DNA of 64,000 nt from Clostridia bacterium (lineage in GTDB: Bacteria > Bacillota > Clostridia > Oscillospirales > CAG-272), in contig JAFUQU010000038.1 in NCBI GenBank assembly GCA_017472255.1, positions 226,214 to 290,213 on the forward strand, written 5' to 3'. The translations under genes and the position numbers were made by a program. The notes under the pieces are model-generated. The model was given only the letters and a program-made list of their open reading frames with translations. It was not told where the DNA came from and made no database searches. The stretch's first letter is position 1. The number at the start of each line of letters is the position of its first letter. Below are positions 44,048-53,754 of this stretch, piece after piece.

Positions 44048-44728
44048 TCACTTGCCCGAGCTGAAGAATCCGCTCAGACTGCCTGCAACGGCGCTGATAG
44101 GCATGGTTTGCAGGATAATCCTGCCCGGTCCCTTGACCACCGTGTTGAACAGCCCTTCGCCGCCGAAAAGCATATTCTTCACGCCGGATACCGATACAAT
44201 CTCGATGGAGCAGGTTGCATCCGCCGCAGCCAGATAACCCGTGTCCACAATCATCGACTGTCCGGCTTCCAGCGTATACTCGCAGGCATAACCGTCGATT
44301 TCGATGAACGCGGTGCCGCGTCCTGACAGCTTCTGCATGATGAAGCCCTCTCCGCCGAACAGACCGGAGGAGAACTTCTTCTGCAAGTGTATAGACAGCT
44401 CGATGCCGCTTTCCGCCGCAAGGAAGCCGCTTTTCTGTACAATCAGCGGACGGTCGGGGGTGATTTCCACAGCGCGGATAGAGCCGGGAAAGCTGGACGC
44501 AAAGGCGATTTCGCCCACGCCACCCTCGGCTGTGTAACGGTTCTGGAAAAGCGCCTCGCCGGCAAACATCCGCCCCAGCGCCTTCCCCACGCCGCCGTTG
44601 GACGTGGTCTCCATTTTCATGTTGGGGGACATCCAGCTCATGCTGCCCCGCTCGGTGATCAGCGATTCACCGGGCGCTACCGAACAGATGACAACCGGAA
44701 GCTGTCCGCCTTCGATTCTGTACTGCAT
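44048..44728 (-). CDS. AIM24 / TIGR00266-family protein
   Basis: 226 residues, beta-rich. Family marks: SLITERGSMSWMSPNMKMET, LGRMFAGEALFQNRYTAEGG, VQKSGFLAAESGIELSIHLQ and LFGGEGFIMQKLSGRGTAFIE. The domain belongs to the tryptophan RNA-binding-attenuator-like (TRAP-like) fold; the cellular role is not settled. The gene begins 9 bases after the zinc-ribbon membrane protein stop and has only a weak RBS, so coupling is likely. Confidence 0.9.
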   Translation of the reverse strand: MQYRIEGGQLPVVICSVAPGESLITERGSMSWMSPNMKMETTSNGGVGKALGRMFAGEALFQNRYTAEGGVGEIAFASSFPGSIRAVEITPDRPLIVQKSGFLAAESGIELSIHLQKKFSSGLFGGEGFIMQKLSGRGTAFIEIDGYACEYTLEAGQSMIVDTGYLAAADATCSIEIVSVSGVKNMLFGGEGLFNTVVKGPGRIILQTMPISAVAGSLSGFFSSGK

Positions 44729-44737
44729 AGCTGTAAA

Positions 44738-45295
44738 TTACTTGATCAGTCTGATCTTGCCGATGATGGGAAGCTCCTTGGCTCTGCCGTTGACAACGTT
44801 GACGATACCGATGATAGCAGCAACAAAGAAGAGCAGGTTCACCAGGTTAAGTACAGCAGAGATGATAGTTACCAGGAAGTGCAGCCCGATCAAGCCAAAA
44901 ATCGCGCTCAGAATGGAAACCACCACATTGGTTGCGATGCCCCAGATAACCTCAACGATTGCCAGAACCAGACCCTGATTGGAATGGAAGCGTGCGAACT
45001 TGGACTTGGAAGCTGCGATGATCGGAATCAGAACCAGCCAGCCCAGATAAGCAAGAACGCCCATAACCTTATTGCTGTCAATGTCGCTCTGCTCGAACTC
45101 AGACGTGGTGTCCTCGGTATCGTTCAGATTTTTGAGGGTATCGACCAGCTCCTCGGTGTTGATGGACGTGCCCTTGGATGCCTCTGCCTTAGGCTGCTCA
45201 GTCTGCGCCTGATCGGCTTCGACCTTGGTGCCGCAGGACTGGCAGAACTTCACGCCAGCCTCAAGCTCGGCTCCGCATTTGGTGCATTTTGCCAT
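44738..45295 (-). CDS. Zinc-ribbon domain membrane protein (DUF4870-like)
   Basis: 185 residues. N-terminal zinc ribbon with CTKCGAELEAGVKFCQSCG (two CxxC knuckles, residues 4-22), an acidic linker to about residue 75, then three to four membrane spans (VLAYLGWLVLIPIIAA, ARFHSNQGLVLAIVEVIWG). FHSNQGL is typical of the DUF4870 family. GGAGG precedes the ATG at 45295. Followed by the AIM24 gene, a frequent type of partnership for small envelope proteins. Function unknown. Confidence 0.82.
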   Translation of the reverse strand: MAKCTKCGAELEAGVKFCQSCGTKVEADQAQTEQPKAEASKGTSINTEELVDTLKNLNDTEDTTSEFEQSDIDSNKVMGVLAYLGWLVLIPIIAASKSKFARFHSNQGLVLAIVEVIWGIATNVVVSILSAIFGLIGLHFLVTIISAVLNLVNLLFFVAAIIGIVNVVNGRAKELPIIGKIRLIK

Positions 45296-45334
45296 GATTG
45301 AATACCTCCAATATTCAATTTATACTTACATTTT

Positions 45335-45364
45335 ATTATATCATATTTGTGCGCATTCTGTCAA
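45335..45364 (-). promoter_or_regulatory. Promoter of the zinc-ribbon/AIM24 operon
   Basis: The minus strand reads TTGACA (45359-45364), 18 bp, TATAAT (45335-45340). Confidence 0.75.
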
Positions 45365-45465
45365 TACATATTTCGACAAGAATTTCAGTATTATTAAAAG
45401 AATATTCAAAATTCAACCCTAAACCCACGGAAATGTTAAATTTCAGCCATCCCGTTTTTTTGCGC

Positions 45466-45494
45466 TTGACAAACACGCCGCCGCAGGATATAAT
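45466..45494 (+). promoter_or_regulatory. Promoter of the serine hydrolase
   Basis: TTGACA (45466-45471), 17 bp, TATAAT (45489-45494). Confidence 0.85.
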
Positions 45495-45530
45495 GTGATT
45501 AACCAATTATTTTATCAGGGAGGTATACCC

Positions 45531-46997
45531 ATGAACTACCGCACACCCGAAAGCCAGGGCGTGGACAGCCGCAATATCCTCGCCTATGTAAAAATGCTGG
45601 AGGAAAACCATGTTGTCACCCACGACATCATCATTGCCCGTGGAAACAACATCCTGTACGAGGACTTCCGTCCGCCTTTCACCCCCGACTTCTGTCATCG
45701 TATGTACTCGGTTACAAAAAGCATCGTCGCCATCGCCGCAGGCTTCGCATGGCAGGAGGGGCTGCTCGATCTGGATAAGCCTGTAACCTACTACTTCGAA
45801 AAAGAGCTGGAGGGTCAGACCGACGAGAATATGCGCAGCCAGACCATCCGCAATATGCTGATGATGAGCACCGCCAAGCCCTCTGAAAACTGGTTCACCG
45901 CCCGTACCGACGACCGCGTTCGCTTCTATTTCCAGAACAAGCGTCCCCAAACCCGCAAGCCCGGTACGATTTTCGAGTATGATTCCACCGGTTCCTTCGT
46001 GGTCGGCGCACTGGTTGAGCGCGTCACCGGCCAGCTACTCATGGATTATCTGCGCTCCCGCCTGTTCGATAAAATCGGCGTATCCGACAGCATTCGCTGC
46101 CTGGTAAGCCCGGGCGGACATTCCTGGGGCGACTCTGCGATGCTGGCGCGTCCCCACGATCTGCTGCTGATTGCCCGCTTCATGCTGAACGGCGGCAGCT
46201 GGAACGGCGAGCAGCTTCTGGACGCAGGCTATGTCAGAGAAGCGACCTCCAAGCTGATCGACACCGGCAATCCCGCCGAAAAGCGCTTTGACGGCATGGG
46301 CTACGGCTATTTGATTTGGAAGTGCTACGGTGAGGGCTTCTTCTTCAACGGCATGGGCTGCCAGTTCGCCGTCTGCATTCCCGAACGGGACATGATTCTG
46401 ATTTTCAACGGCGACAATCAGGGCAACGAAAAAGCGAAATACCTGATCTGGGACGGCTTCTACGACATGATCGCCATGCCCGCCGGCGATCAGCTGAATG
46501 AAAATCCCGAGGCGCAAAAGGCGCTTGCCGACTACATCGCGCCCTTAAAGCTGCGCGCCGCGTGGGGAGAAACCGATTCGCCTATCGCTGAAAAAATCAG
46601 CGGCGTGGAGTACAAGCTGAACGAAAATCCCATGGGCATCACCCGCTTCCGCCTAACCATAGAAAACGGCGAGGGACGCTTTGACTACACCAACGCGCAG
46701 GGCGATAAATCCATCGCCTTCGGTATGTGCGAGAACCGTTTCGGCGAATTTCCGCAGAAGGGCTACTCCGATCTGGTAGGCAGCCAGCCGGGCAACCGCC
46801 TGTACAAATGCGCGGCTTCGGCGGCTTGGAAGGAAGAAAATCTGCTCGACCTGAAGATTCAGATCATCGACGACTACTTCGGCAATATGGACGCCCTGTT
46901 CACCTTCGACGGAGACAATGTGAAGGTGGTCATGACCAAGTCTGCTGAGGACTTCCTGGAGGAGTACAAGGGTCAGGCCGTCGGTCACAAAGCATAA
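45531..46997 (+). CDS. Beta-lactamase-fold serine hydrolase
   Basis: About 488 residues from the ATG at 45531 (GGGAGG upstream). The class C beta-lactamase/DD-peptidase fold is shown by the nucleophile motif SVTKSIVAIAAG (SxxK, about residues 61-64) and the Tyr motif EYDSTGSFVVGALVERVTG; PGGHSWGDSAMLARPHDLL also fits. The C-terminal 150 residues form a separate beta domain. No signal peptide, so it is an esterase/peptidase in the cytoplasm rather than an antibiotic-resistance enzyme. It is monocistronic, between a consensus promoter and a terminator. Confidence 0.85.
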   Translation: MNYRTPESQGVDSRNILAYVKMLEENHVVTHDIIIARGNNILYEDFRPPFTPDFCHRMYSVTKSIVAIAAGFAWQEGLLDLDKPVTYYFEKELEGQTDENMRSQTIRNMLMMSTAKPSENWFTARTDDRVRFYFQNKRPQTRKPGTIFEYDSTGSFVVGALVERVTGQLLMDYLRSRLFDKIGVSDSIRCLVSPGGHSWGDSAMLARPHDLLLIARFMLNGGSWNGEQLLDAGYVREATSKLIDTGNPAEKRFDGMGYGYLIWKCYGEGFFFNGMGCQFAVCIPERDMILIFNGDNQGNEKAKYLIWDGFYDMIAMPAGDQLNENPEAQKALADYIAPLKLRAAWGETDSPIAEKISGVEYKLNENPMGITRFRLTIENGEGRFDYTNAQGDKSIAFGMCENRFGEFPQKGYSDLVGSQPGNRLYKCAASAAWKEENLLDLKIQIIDDYFGNMDALFTFDGDNVKVVMTKSAEDFLEEYKGQAVGHKA

Positions 46998-47021
46998 ACA
47001 GGAAATCATTATGCTGAATTT

Positions 47022-47062
47022 CCAAAGAAACGGCGGGAGCTTTGCTTCCGCCGTTTCTTTGG
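47022..47062. terminator. Bidirectional terminator
   Basis: CCAAAGAAACGGCGG (47022-47036) and CCGCCGTTTCTTTGG (47048-47062) flank an 11-base loop. Serves the serine hydrolase gene and the convergent ferredoxin gene. Confidence 0.85.
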
Positions 47063-47101
47063 ATTATATTTTTATAAGAACCTTTTGCTGCCCTGCATCG
47101 C

Positions 47102-47281
47102 TTATACCTGCTTGCTGATTGCGTCCATGGGGCACGCTTCCGCGCATTTTCTGCAATCGCGGCATTTCTCCGTATCAATGCTGAATACGCCCTCTGCGCT
47201 GATCAGCACCGCGTGAAAGGGGCACTCCACCTCGCAGGTAGCACAGTGGATGCACTTTGACTGATCGATCATATGAGCCAT
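47102..47281 (-). CDS. 2[4Fe-4S] ferredoxin
   Basis: 59 residues, read from MAHMIDQSKC. Two clusters: CIHCATCEVECP (Cys10, 13, 16, 20) and CRDCRKCAEACP (Cys40, 43, 46, 50), each CxxCxxCxxxCP. A clostridial-type low-potential electron carrier. GAGGAG lies 7 bases upstream of the ATG at 47281. It starts 12 bases after the radical SAM gene stop, so it is probably in the same operon and may feed electrons to that enzyme. Confidence 0.93.
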   Translation of the reverse strand: MAHMIDQSKCIHCATCEVECPFHAVLISAEGVFSIDTEKCRDCRKCAEACPMDAISKQV

Positions 47282-47293
47282 AATTTTATCTCC

Positions 47294-48847
47294 TCACTTG
47301 ACATTTTTTTCGGCGCGGCGGTGATGCTTGATCATGCGCAGCTTCACATACAATCCGGGCATCTTGTTCACCAGAAAATCCTTCAGATTGTTGCGTCCGG
47401 CAGCATAGATATCGTGTACCTTTACTAAGAATTTATAGGGAACGTGCTTGCCGGTGACGCGGACATCCAGCCACTTTTCATAGGGCTTGCCAATCCACGC
47501 GGGCAGCTTGTACGCCAGCTTGTACCGCTTCACGAAGTGCATGAAGTAAGCCTCCACAAACAGCACCTGTTCCTCGGGAAACTGAGGCTGCACCAGCGGC
47601 ACACGGCGCTGAGTAAAGTCACCGTCCGGAATAAAGCCGGCTTCCTTGGAGATTTCATAAAGGGGCGTACCCTCGTAAGGATAAAAAATGTTCGGAATCA
47701 CACGGTCGCTGCGGATGCGGGCGTTGAGCTTGATGGTTTTCAGCGCGCGGTGAATATCCTCATAGGGCAGACCGATGATGTTGTAGGTCAGCTGGGAAAT
47801 GCCGTATTTATGGAACCAGTTGGAGCAGTTGATGATCATTTCGTCGGTCTGATACCGGCGCAGATACTTAAAGCGCATCTCCGGATCGCCGCTCTCCAGG
47901 CCCATATCAATGGTGTAAAAACCCGCCGCCTTCATCTTTTTCACCGTCTCCTCGGTGAGAATGTCGAAACGGATATTGCCTGTGCAGGGCAGGTGGATTT
48001 CCTTTGTGTACATCTCAATGAAGGTGTCGAACCAGTCGGGGAACATATTGAAAATCGCGTCGCGGAAGTTGATAAACTTGATGTAGGGATGTCCCGCAAT
48101 CAGCGTTTTCAGGTAGAGAATAGCGTTCTCCGGCGAGCGGAAACGGGCGTAAATCTTCTTGTTGGGATAGACCTTGCGGAAGTTGCCGTTGCCGCAGTAG
48201 GTGCAATTGTAGAAGCATCCGCGGCTGACCACGACGATGGCCGTGCCCACCTTGGAAGACTCCAGATTATCGAAATCGAATAGATCAAAGTCGGGAATCG
48301 GAATGCGGTCCAGGTCGGCAAACAGCGGGCGGATAGGATTGTGCTTGAAGGAGCCGTCCTCCATCTTGAAGTACAGGCTCTCCACGTTGGTATAATCCTC
48401 ACCGGCGGACATTTTGTCACACAGCTCCAGCTCGGCGTACTCGCCGTCGCCCACACAAACGCAGTCCACGCCCTCCGCAGCCAGAACTTCGTCAGGCACG
48501 AGGGTGCAGTGATAACCGCCGCAGATGATGAAAGCGTCGGGGCAGACCTCTCTTGTCCACTTAATGTAGGTCTGGCAGTCGGGGAAAGCGGTGGTGCGGA
48601 TGGAAAACCCGATGATATCGTACTCTCCCGCATCCTTCAGACGCTGTTTGAAATCCTCCTCGGTGTGCAGATTCAGTAGGTGCAGCAGACCGACATGGTG
48701 CCCGCCCTCCTTAAGGACGGCGGAAATGGACGCCAGACCCTCGTTATAGTTGCCGCCGCTGGTTTTGCGTGCGCAGTCGCGGTCGGTGTAGTCAGGATAG
48801 ACCAGCAGCATACGCGCTTTGCGGCCGTTTAAGTTTTTCAGTTGCAT
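47294..48847 (-). CDS. B12-binding-domain radical SAM protein
   Basis: 517 residues. The N-terminal Rossmann-like cobalamin-binding-type domain (RMLLVYPDYTD, AGEYDIIGFSIRTTAF, FIICGGYHCTLVPDEVL) is followed by a radical SAM core. The cluster motif CFYNCTYC (Cys211, 215, 218) and the later TGNIRFDILTEETVKKMKAAG and GLESGDPEMRFKYLRRYQ define that core. A basic C-terminal tail ends the protein. GGAG precedes the ATG at 48847. Members modify diverse metabolites, lipids or peptides; substrate is not evident. It lies upstream of a ferredoxin gene and downstream of a 52-codon membrane peptide frame. Confidence 0.9.
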   Translation of the reverse strand: MQLKNLNGRKARMLLVYPDYTDRDCARKTSGGNYNEGLASISAVLKEGGHHVGLLHLLNLHTEEDFKQRLKDAGEYDIIGFSIRTTAFPDCQTYIKWTREVCPDAFIICGGYHCTLVPDEVLAAEGVDCVCVGDGEYAELELCDKMSAGEDYTNVESLYFKMEDGSFKHNPIRPLFADLDRIPIPDFDLFDFDNLESSKVGTAIVVVSRGCFYNCTYCGNGNFRKVYPNKKIYARFRSPENAILYLKTLIAGHPYIKFINFRDAIFNMFPDWFDTFIEMYTKEIHLPCTGNIRFDILTEETVKKMKAAGFYTIDMGLESGDPEMRFKYLRRYQTDEMIINCSNWFHKYGISQLTYNIIGLPYEDIHRALKTIKLNARIRSDRVIPNIFYPYEGTPLYEISKEAGFIPDGDFTQRRVPLVQPQFPEEQVLFVEAYFMHFVKRYKLAYKLPAWIGKPYEKWLDVRVTGKHVPYKFLVKVHDIYAAGRNNLKDFLVNKMPGLYVKLRMIKHHRRAEKNVK

Positions 48848-48865
48848 TTTTTATCTCCAAATATA

Positions 48866-48884
48866 TATGCCCGCTTTGGGCATA
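48866..48884 (-). other. Hairpin in front of the radical SAM RBS
   Basis: TATGCCC-GCTTT-GGGCATA, a few bases upstream of the GGAG of the gene starting at 48847; possible attenuator or RNA-processing site. Confidence 0.4.
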
Positions 48885-48960
48885 GAAAATCTCTTATCTT
48901 TAATTATATCACACGAAAGAGAGTATGTCAAGGAAAATACAGATTTAATCGATCGACACA

Positions 48961-49119
48961 TCATTCCGTATCACCTACAGACGGAAGGCAATCATTTGTC
49001 AAAATATCCATTATATTCGAGAATTTCTGTCTCATAATATAGAAATAGTGGTAGAATACCAACGCTTCCGCACATACAAGCAAAACAATTCCAATGATAA
49101 TGCAGCGATATTTCTTCAT
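48961..49119 (-). CDS. Putative small membrane peptide (52 residues)
   Basis: The only gene-like content in the long gap 48848-49293. The frame reads MKKYRCIIIGIVLLVCAEAL, then a short aromatic stretch (VFYHYFYIM) and a polar tail ending SVGDTE. It has a basic start, one membrane span (about residues 7-27) and two or three Cys. The RBS is weak, but a perfect consensus promoter lies just upstream and points at it, and no other feature explains that promoter except the radical SAM gene further on. It could be a leader gene, a radical SAM substrate or partner, or a chance frame. Confidence 0.4.
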   Translation of the reverse strand: MKKYRCIIIGIVLLVCAEALVFYHYFYIMRQKFSNIMDILTNDCLPSVGDTE

Positions 49120-49152
49120 ACCCAATACCCCGATTCAGATCGACTTGATTAT

Positions 49153-49181
49153 ATTATAGCTTGATTCTTTTCATTTGTCAA
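49153..49181 (-). promoter_or_regulatory. Perfect consensus promoter upstream of the peptide/radical SAM genes
   Basis: The minus strand reads TTGACA (49176-49181), exactly 17 bp, TATAAT (49153-49158). Confidence 0.8.
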
Positions 49182-49225
49182 GTTAATTTAGCATATTGTA
49201 CTCTAAACCGCCCAACCAACGCAAA

Positions 49226-49255
49226 AAAGCCACCACGCCTGCGCGTGGTGGCTTT
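49226..49255 (-). terminator. groEL terminator
   Basis: AAAGCCACCACGC-CTGC-GCGTGGTGGCTTT, followed on the minus strand by a T-run. Confidence 0.9.
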
Positions 49256-49293
49256 GGGGCAAAACCCCGTTATTGCTTGCTTTGGCAGCGATA

Positions 49294-50931
<1,638 letters not shown>

Positions 50932-50962
50932 TCAATTCCTCCTGATTTTCGGATACCGCCGA

Positions 50963-51268
<306 letters not shown>

Positions 51269-51307
51269 TTAGCCGCCGCACGGGCGGTCTTTGTTTTTTT
51301 GCTCGGT

Positions 51308-51334
51308 TTAGCACTCGCTCGTGTTGAGTGCTAA
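51308..51334 (-). promoter_or_regulatory. CIRCE operator (HrcA-binding)
   Basis: TTAGCACTC-N9-GAGTGCTAA, a perfect match to the CIRCE consensus. It overlaps the predicted transcription start of groESL, so HrcA repression released by heat is expected; hrcA itself is not in the window. Confidence 0.96.
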
Positions 51335-51346
51335 CTTACATATACT

Positions 51347-51375
51347 ATTGTACATCGCTTTTTTCAAAAAATCAA
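51347..51375 (-). promoter_or_regulatory. groESL promoter
   Basis: The minus strand reads TTGATT (51370-51375), 17 bp, TACAAT (51347-51352), placed so transcription begins near the CIRCE element. Confidence 0.75.
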
Positions 51376-51553
51376 GGGTTTTTACCACAGTTTACAGTTA
51401 ATTAACAACTTATTTTCATTGTATATCATAATGACGCACGATCCGCAGAAGGGACTGCCAGCCGGGATTTCTGTCAGGCTGTGGCGGCGAGTGCTAAAAT
51501 CCGCGCGGACGGAATAGAATGTATCAACATCGTCCCATGATCGGAGATCTGCC

Positions 51554-52891
51554 ATGCTCAATCATCTTCTGACCCTCGCCAACACCTTTCTGTTCGGCCC
51601 CGGACTGACCGCCGTTCTCCTCGTCAGCGGTCTTTTCTTCCTTATAAAATTAAAGCCGTTTTTTCTCACTCAGCCCAAAAAGGTTCTTGCCGCTTTTCGC
51701 GGCAGTAATTCCTCAGACGGCGGAATGCCCGCCGCAAAAGCTATGACACTGGCGCTTGCCGGAACGCTGGGCGTAGGCAATATCGCGGGCGTAGCGTCCG
51801 CCATCGCAATCGGCGGCGCGGGCGCGGTCTTCTGGATGTGGGTGAGCGCCATCGCGGCGATGCCTGTCAAGTACGCCGAAATCGTCCTCGCGGTAAAGCA
51901 CCGCCGACGCGGAATGGACAAGCGCTGGCATGGCGGAGCTTACTATTACATCGCCGACCGAGGCGGTTCCGGAGCACGCTTTTTCGCGCTGCTGTTTGCC
52001 CTGCTCTGCCTTGCCACATCGCTGACCATGGGCTGCGCCGTCCAATCCAGTGCCGTCGCCCAGTCGCTGGAGGAAACGCTGCATATTCCGCCGATGGTCA
52101 GCGGGATTCTGTTCGGGCTGGCAGTGCTGCTGGTGGTATCGGGCGGGCTGCAATCCATTGCCGATCTGACGGTCAGGCTGATTCCGCTGATGAGCGGTAT
52201 TTACATCGTCATGTCACTCTGCGTCATCCTGCCCAATGCCGGGGCGCTGGGCGGAATCCTGCATCGCATCGTCTCAGACGCTTTCTCCGCCGAAGCCATG
52301 GGCGGCGGTATCATCGGATTTCTCACCAGCCGTGCGCTGCGCATGGGCGTCACCCGGGGCATTGTCTCCAACGAAGCGGGCTGCGGCACCGCGCCCATCG
52401 CCCACGCCTCCGCCGATGTGAAGCATCCCGCCGTACAGGGACTGTGGGGGATGTTCGAGGTCTTCGCCGACACCATCGTGATCTGCACGCTCACCGCCTT
52501 TGTCATATTGCTGGCGGAAGACGCGGGTGTCTCCCCTGTCGCCGACGGCATGGCAGCCGCAGGCGCGGCATTCGGACACTTTCTCCCCTTCGCAAAGCCC
52601 CTGCTCTGCGCGGCAATCCTGGTTTTCGCCTTCTGCACCGTGGTTTGCTGGTTCCACTACGGCAGCGAAAGTCTGGCTTATATCACCCGTTCCCGCCGCG
52701 CGCGCACCGTCTACACCCTGCTCTATGCGGTCAGCGTCACATTGGGCGCGCTGCTGTCGGACGGACTGGTCTGGAGCCTTGCCGATTTCACGGTCAGCGT
52801 CATGACCGCCGTCAACATCACGGCATTGCTGCTGTACGCCGGGGAGATCAAGCGCGAAACCGACAATTATTTCTATCCAAATGCAATGTAA
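51554..52891 (+). CDS. Alanine/glycine:cation (sodium) symporter, AGCS family
   Basis: 445 residues, about 11 membrane spans. AGCS signatures: ALAGTLGVGNIAGVASAIAI, GAGAVFWMWVSAIAAMPVKY, the cytoplasmic KHRRRGMDKRWHGGAYYYI, and GIVSNEAGCGTAPIAHASAD. Takes up alanine or glycine with Na+. Shorter than many homologues but with both conserved blocks. GGAG precedes the ATG at 51554. No clear partner gene; monocistronic by spacing. Confidence 0.93.
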   Translation: MLNHLLTLANTFLFGPGLTAVLLVSGLFFLIKLKPFFLTQPKKVLAAFRGSNSSDGGMPAAKAMTLALAGTLGVGNIAGVASAIAIGGAGAVFWMWVSAIAAMPVKYAEIVLAVKHRRRGMDKRWHGGAYYYIADRGGSGARFFALLFALLCLATSLTMGCAVQSSAVAQSLEETLHIPPMVSGILFGLAVLLVVSGGLQSIADLTVRLIPLMSGIYIVMSLCVILPNAGALGGILHRIVSDAFSAEAMGGGIIGFLTSRALRMGVTRGIVSNEAGCGTAPIAHASADVKHPAVQGLWGMFEVFADTIVICTLTAFVILLAEDAGVSPVADGMAAAGAAFGHFLPFAKPLLCAAILVFAFCTVVCWFHYGSESLAYITRSRRARTVYTLLYAVSVTLGALLSDGLVWSLADFTVSVMTAVNITALLLYAGEIKRETDNYFYPNAM

Positions 52892-52930
52892 TTTCGTAAA
52901 TATAGATATAGCGAAATTTATATAATACCA

Positions 52931-52959
52931 TTGCAAAATATCGGAATTTGTGATAAAAT
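52931..52959 (+). promoter_or_regulatory. Promoter of the FNT gene
   Basis: TTGCAA (52931-52936), 17 bp, TAAAAT (52954-52959). Confidence 0.65.
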
Positions 52960-52999
52960 AGAGGTAACAAAAATCTCTTACAAAGGAAGTTTCAACATC

Positions 53000-53620
53000 A
53001 TGAGAAAAACCCTTTTCCCGGCAATTCTCGCCGGACTCTGCATTGGTCTGGGCGGCACTGTCTGCCTGTCGGTAGACAACAGCGTCGTGGGCGCGCTGCT
53101 GTTCAGCATCGGTCTGCTGACCATCCTCGCCTTCGGCTTCAATCTTTTCACCGGTAAGGTGGGCTACGCGCTGGATAATCCGCCTTCCTACATCGGTACG
53201 CTGGCAATCATCTGGCTGGGTAATCTGATCGGCACCAGCCTGATGGCGCTGCTTCTTCGCTTCACCCGGGTCTACGGCACCATCGCTCCCAAGGCGCAGT
53301 CCATGGTGGACAGCAAGCTGGGTGACACACCCGTCAGCATCCTGCTGCTGGCCATCGGCTGCGGAATGTGTATGTACATCGCGGTGCAGGCCTACAAAAC
53401 GCAGACCAGTACGCTGAAATGCGTCTTCGTCATTTTCCCTGTGATGGTCTTCATCCTCTGCAAATTCGAGCACGTCATCGCCAATATGTTCTACTTCGCC
53501 CTCTGCGGCAGCTTCACTCTGAAAACGCTGGGGTATCTGCTGATTATGACCATCGGCAACTCCATCGGCGGTCTGCTGATTCCCGCCGTGAGCAGACTGG
53601 TGCCCAGAGATAACGTATAA
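53000..53620 (+). CDS. Formate/nitrite transporter (FNT) family channel
   Basis: 206 residues from the ATG at 53000 (AAAGGAAG upstream). Six membrane spans with FNT marks: ILAGLCIGLGGTVCLS, LAFGFNLFTGKVGY (FNLFTG half-helix), WLGNLIGTSLMAL and CKFEHVIANMFYFAL (EHxxANM). These channels pass formate, nitrite or hydrosulfide with proton coupling. It is about 70 residues shorter than FocA and has a shortened N-terminus. Substrate cannot be assigned; formate export would suit a fermenter. Confidence 0.9.
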   Translation: MRKTLFPAILAGLCIGLGGTVCLSVDNSVVGALLFSIGLLTILAFGFNLFTGKVGYALDNPPSYIGTLAIIWLGNLIGTSLMALLLRFTRVYGTIAPKAQSMVDSKLGDTPVSILLLAIGCGMCMYIAVQAYKTQTSTLKCVFVIFPVMVFILCKFEHVIANMFYFALCGSFTLKTLGYLLIMTIGNSIGGLLIPAVSRLVPRDNV

Positions 53621-53670
53621 AACTCTATATGTAATTAGTTTCGTTTAGATAAAAATTTTATAAATTTGTA

Positions 53671-53699
53671 TTGACAAATAGCCTGTACGGTAGTATAAT
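53671..53699 (+). promoter_or_regulatory. Promoter of the sugar locus
   Basis: TTGACA (53671-53676), 17 bp, TATAAT (53694-53699), overlapped by an operator-like inverted repeat. Confidence 0.85.
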
Positions 53700-53723
53700 G
53701 TATATAGCATTGTACTGCCGTAC
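53685..53723. promoter_or_regulatory. Operator-like inverted repeat over the -10
   Basis: GTACGGTAGTA (53685-53695) and TACTGCCGTAC (53713-53723), 11 bp arms with one mismatch, centred just after the -10. A repressor here would block transcription of the isomerase operon. Confidence 0.55.
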
Positions 53724-53754
53724 TTTATTATATTTTACAAAGAGGATTGATCAC

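Noticed and set aside
45531..46997. Antibiotic-resistance beta-lactamase
   Set aside because: No signal peptide and a non-lactamase C-terminal domain; better described as a cytoplasmic serine hydrolase.
51489..51497. Second CIRCE half (GAGTGCTAA) upstream of the AGCS symporter
   Set aside because: The matching TTAGCACTC arm is absent 9 bases away, so HrcA binding is not supported.
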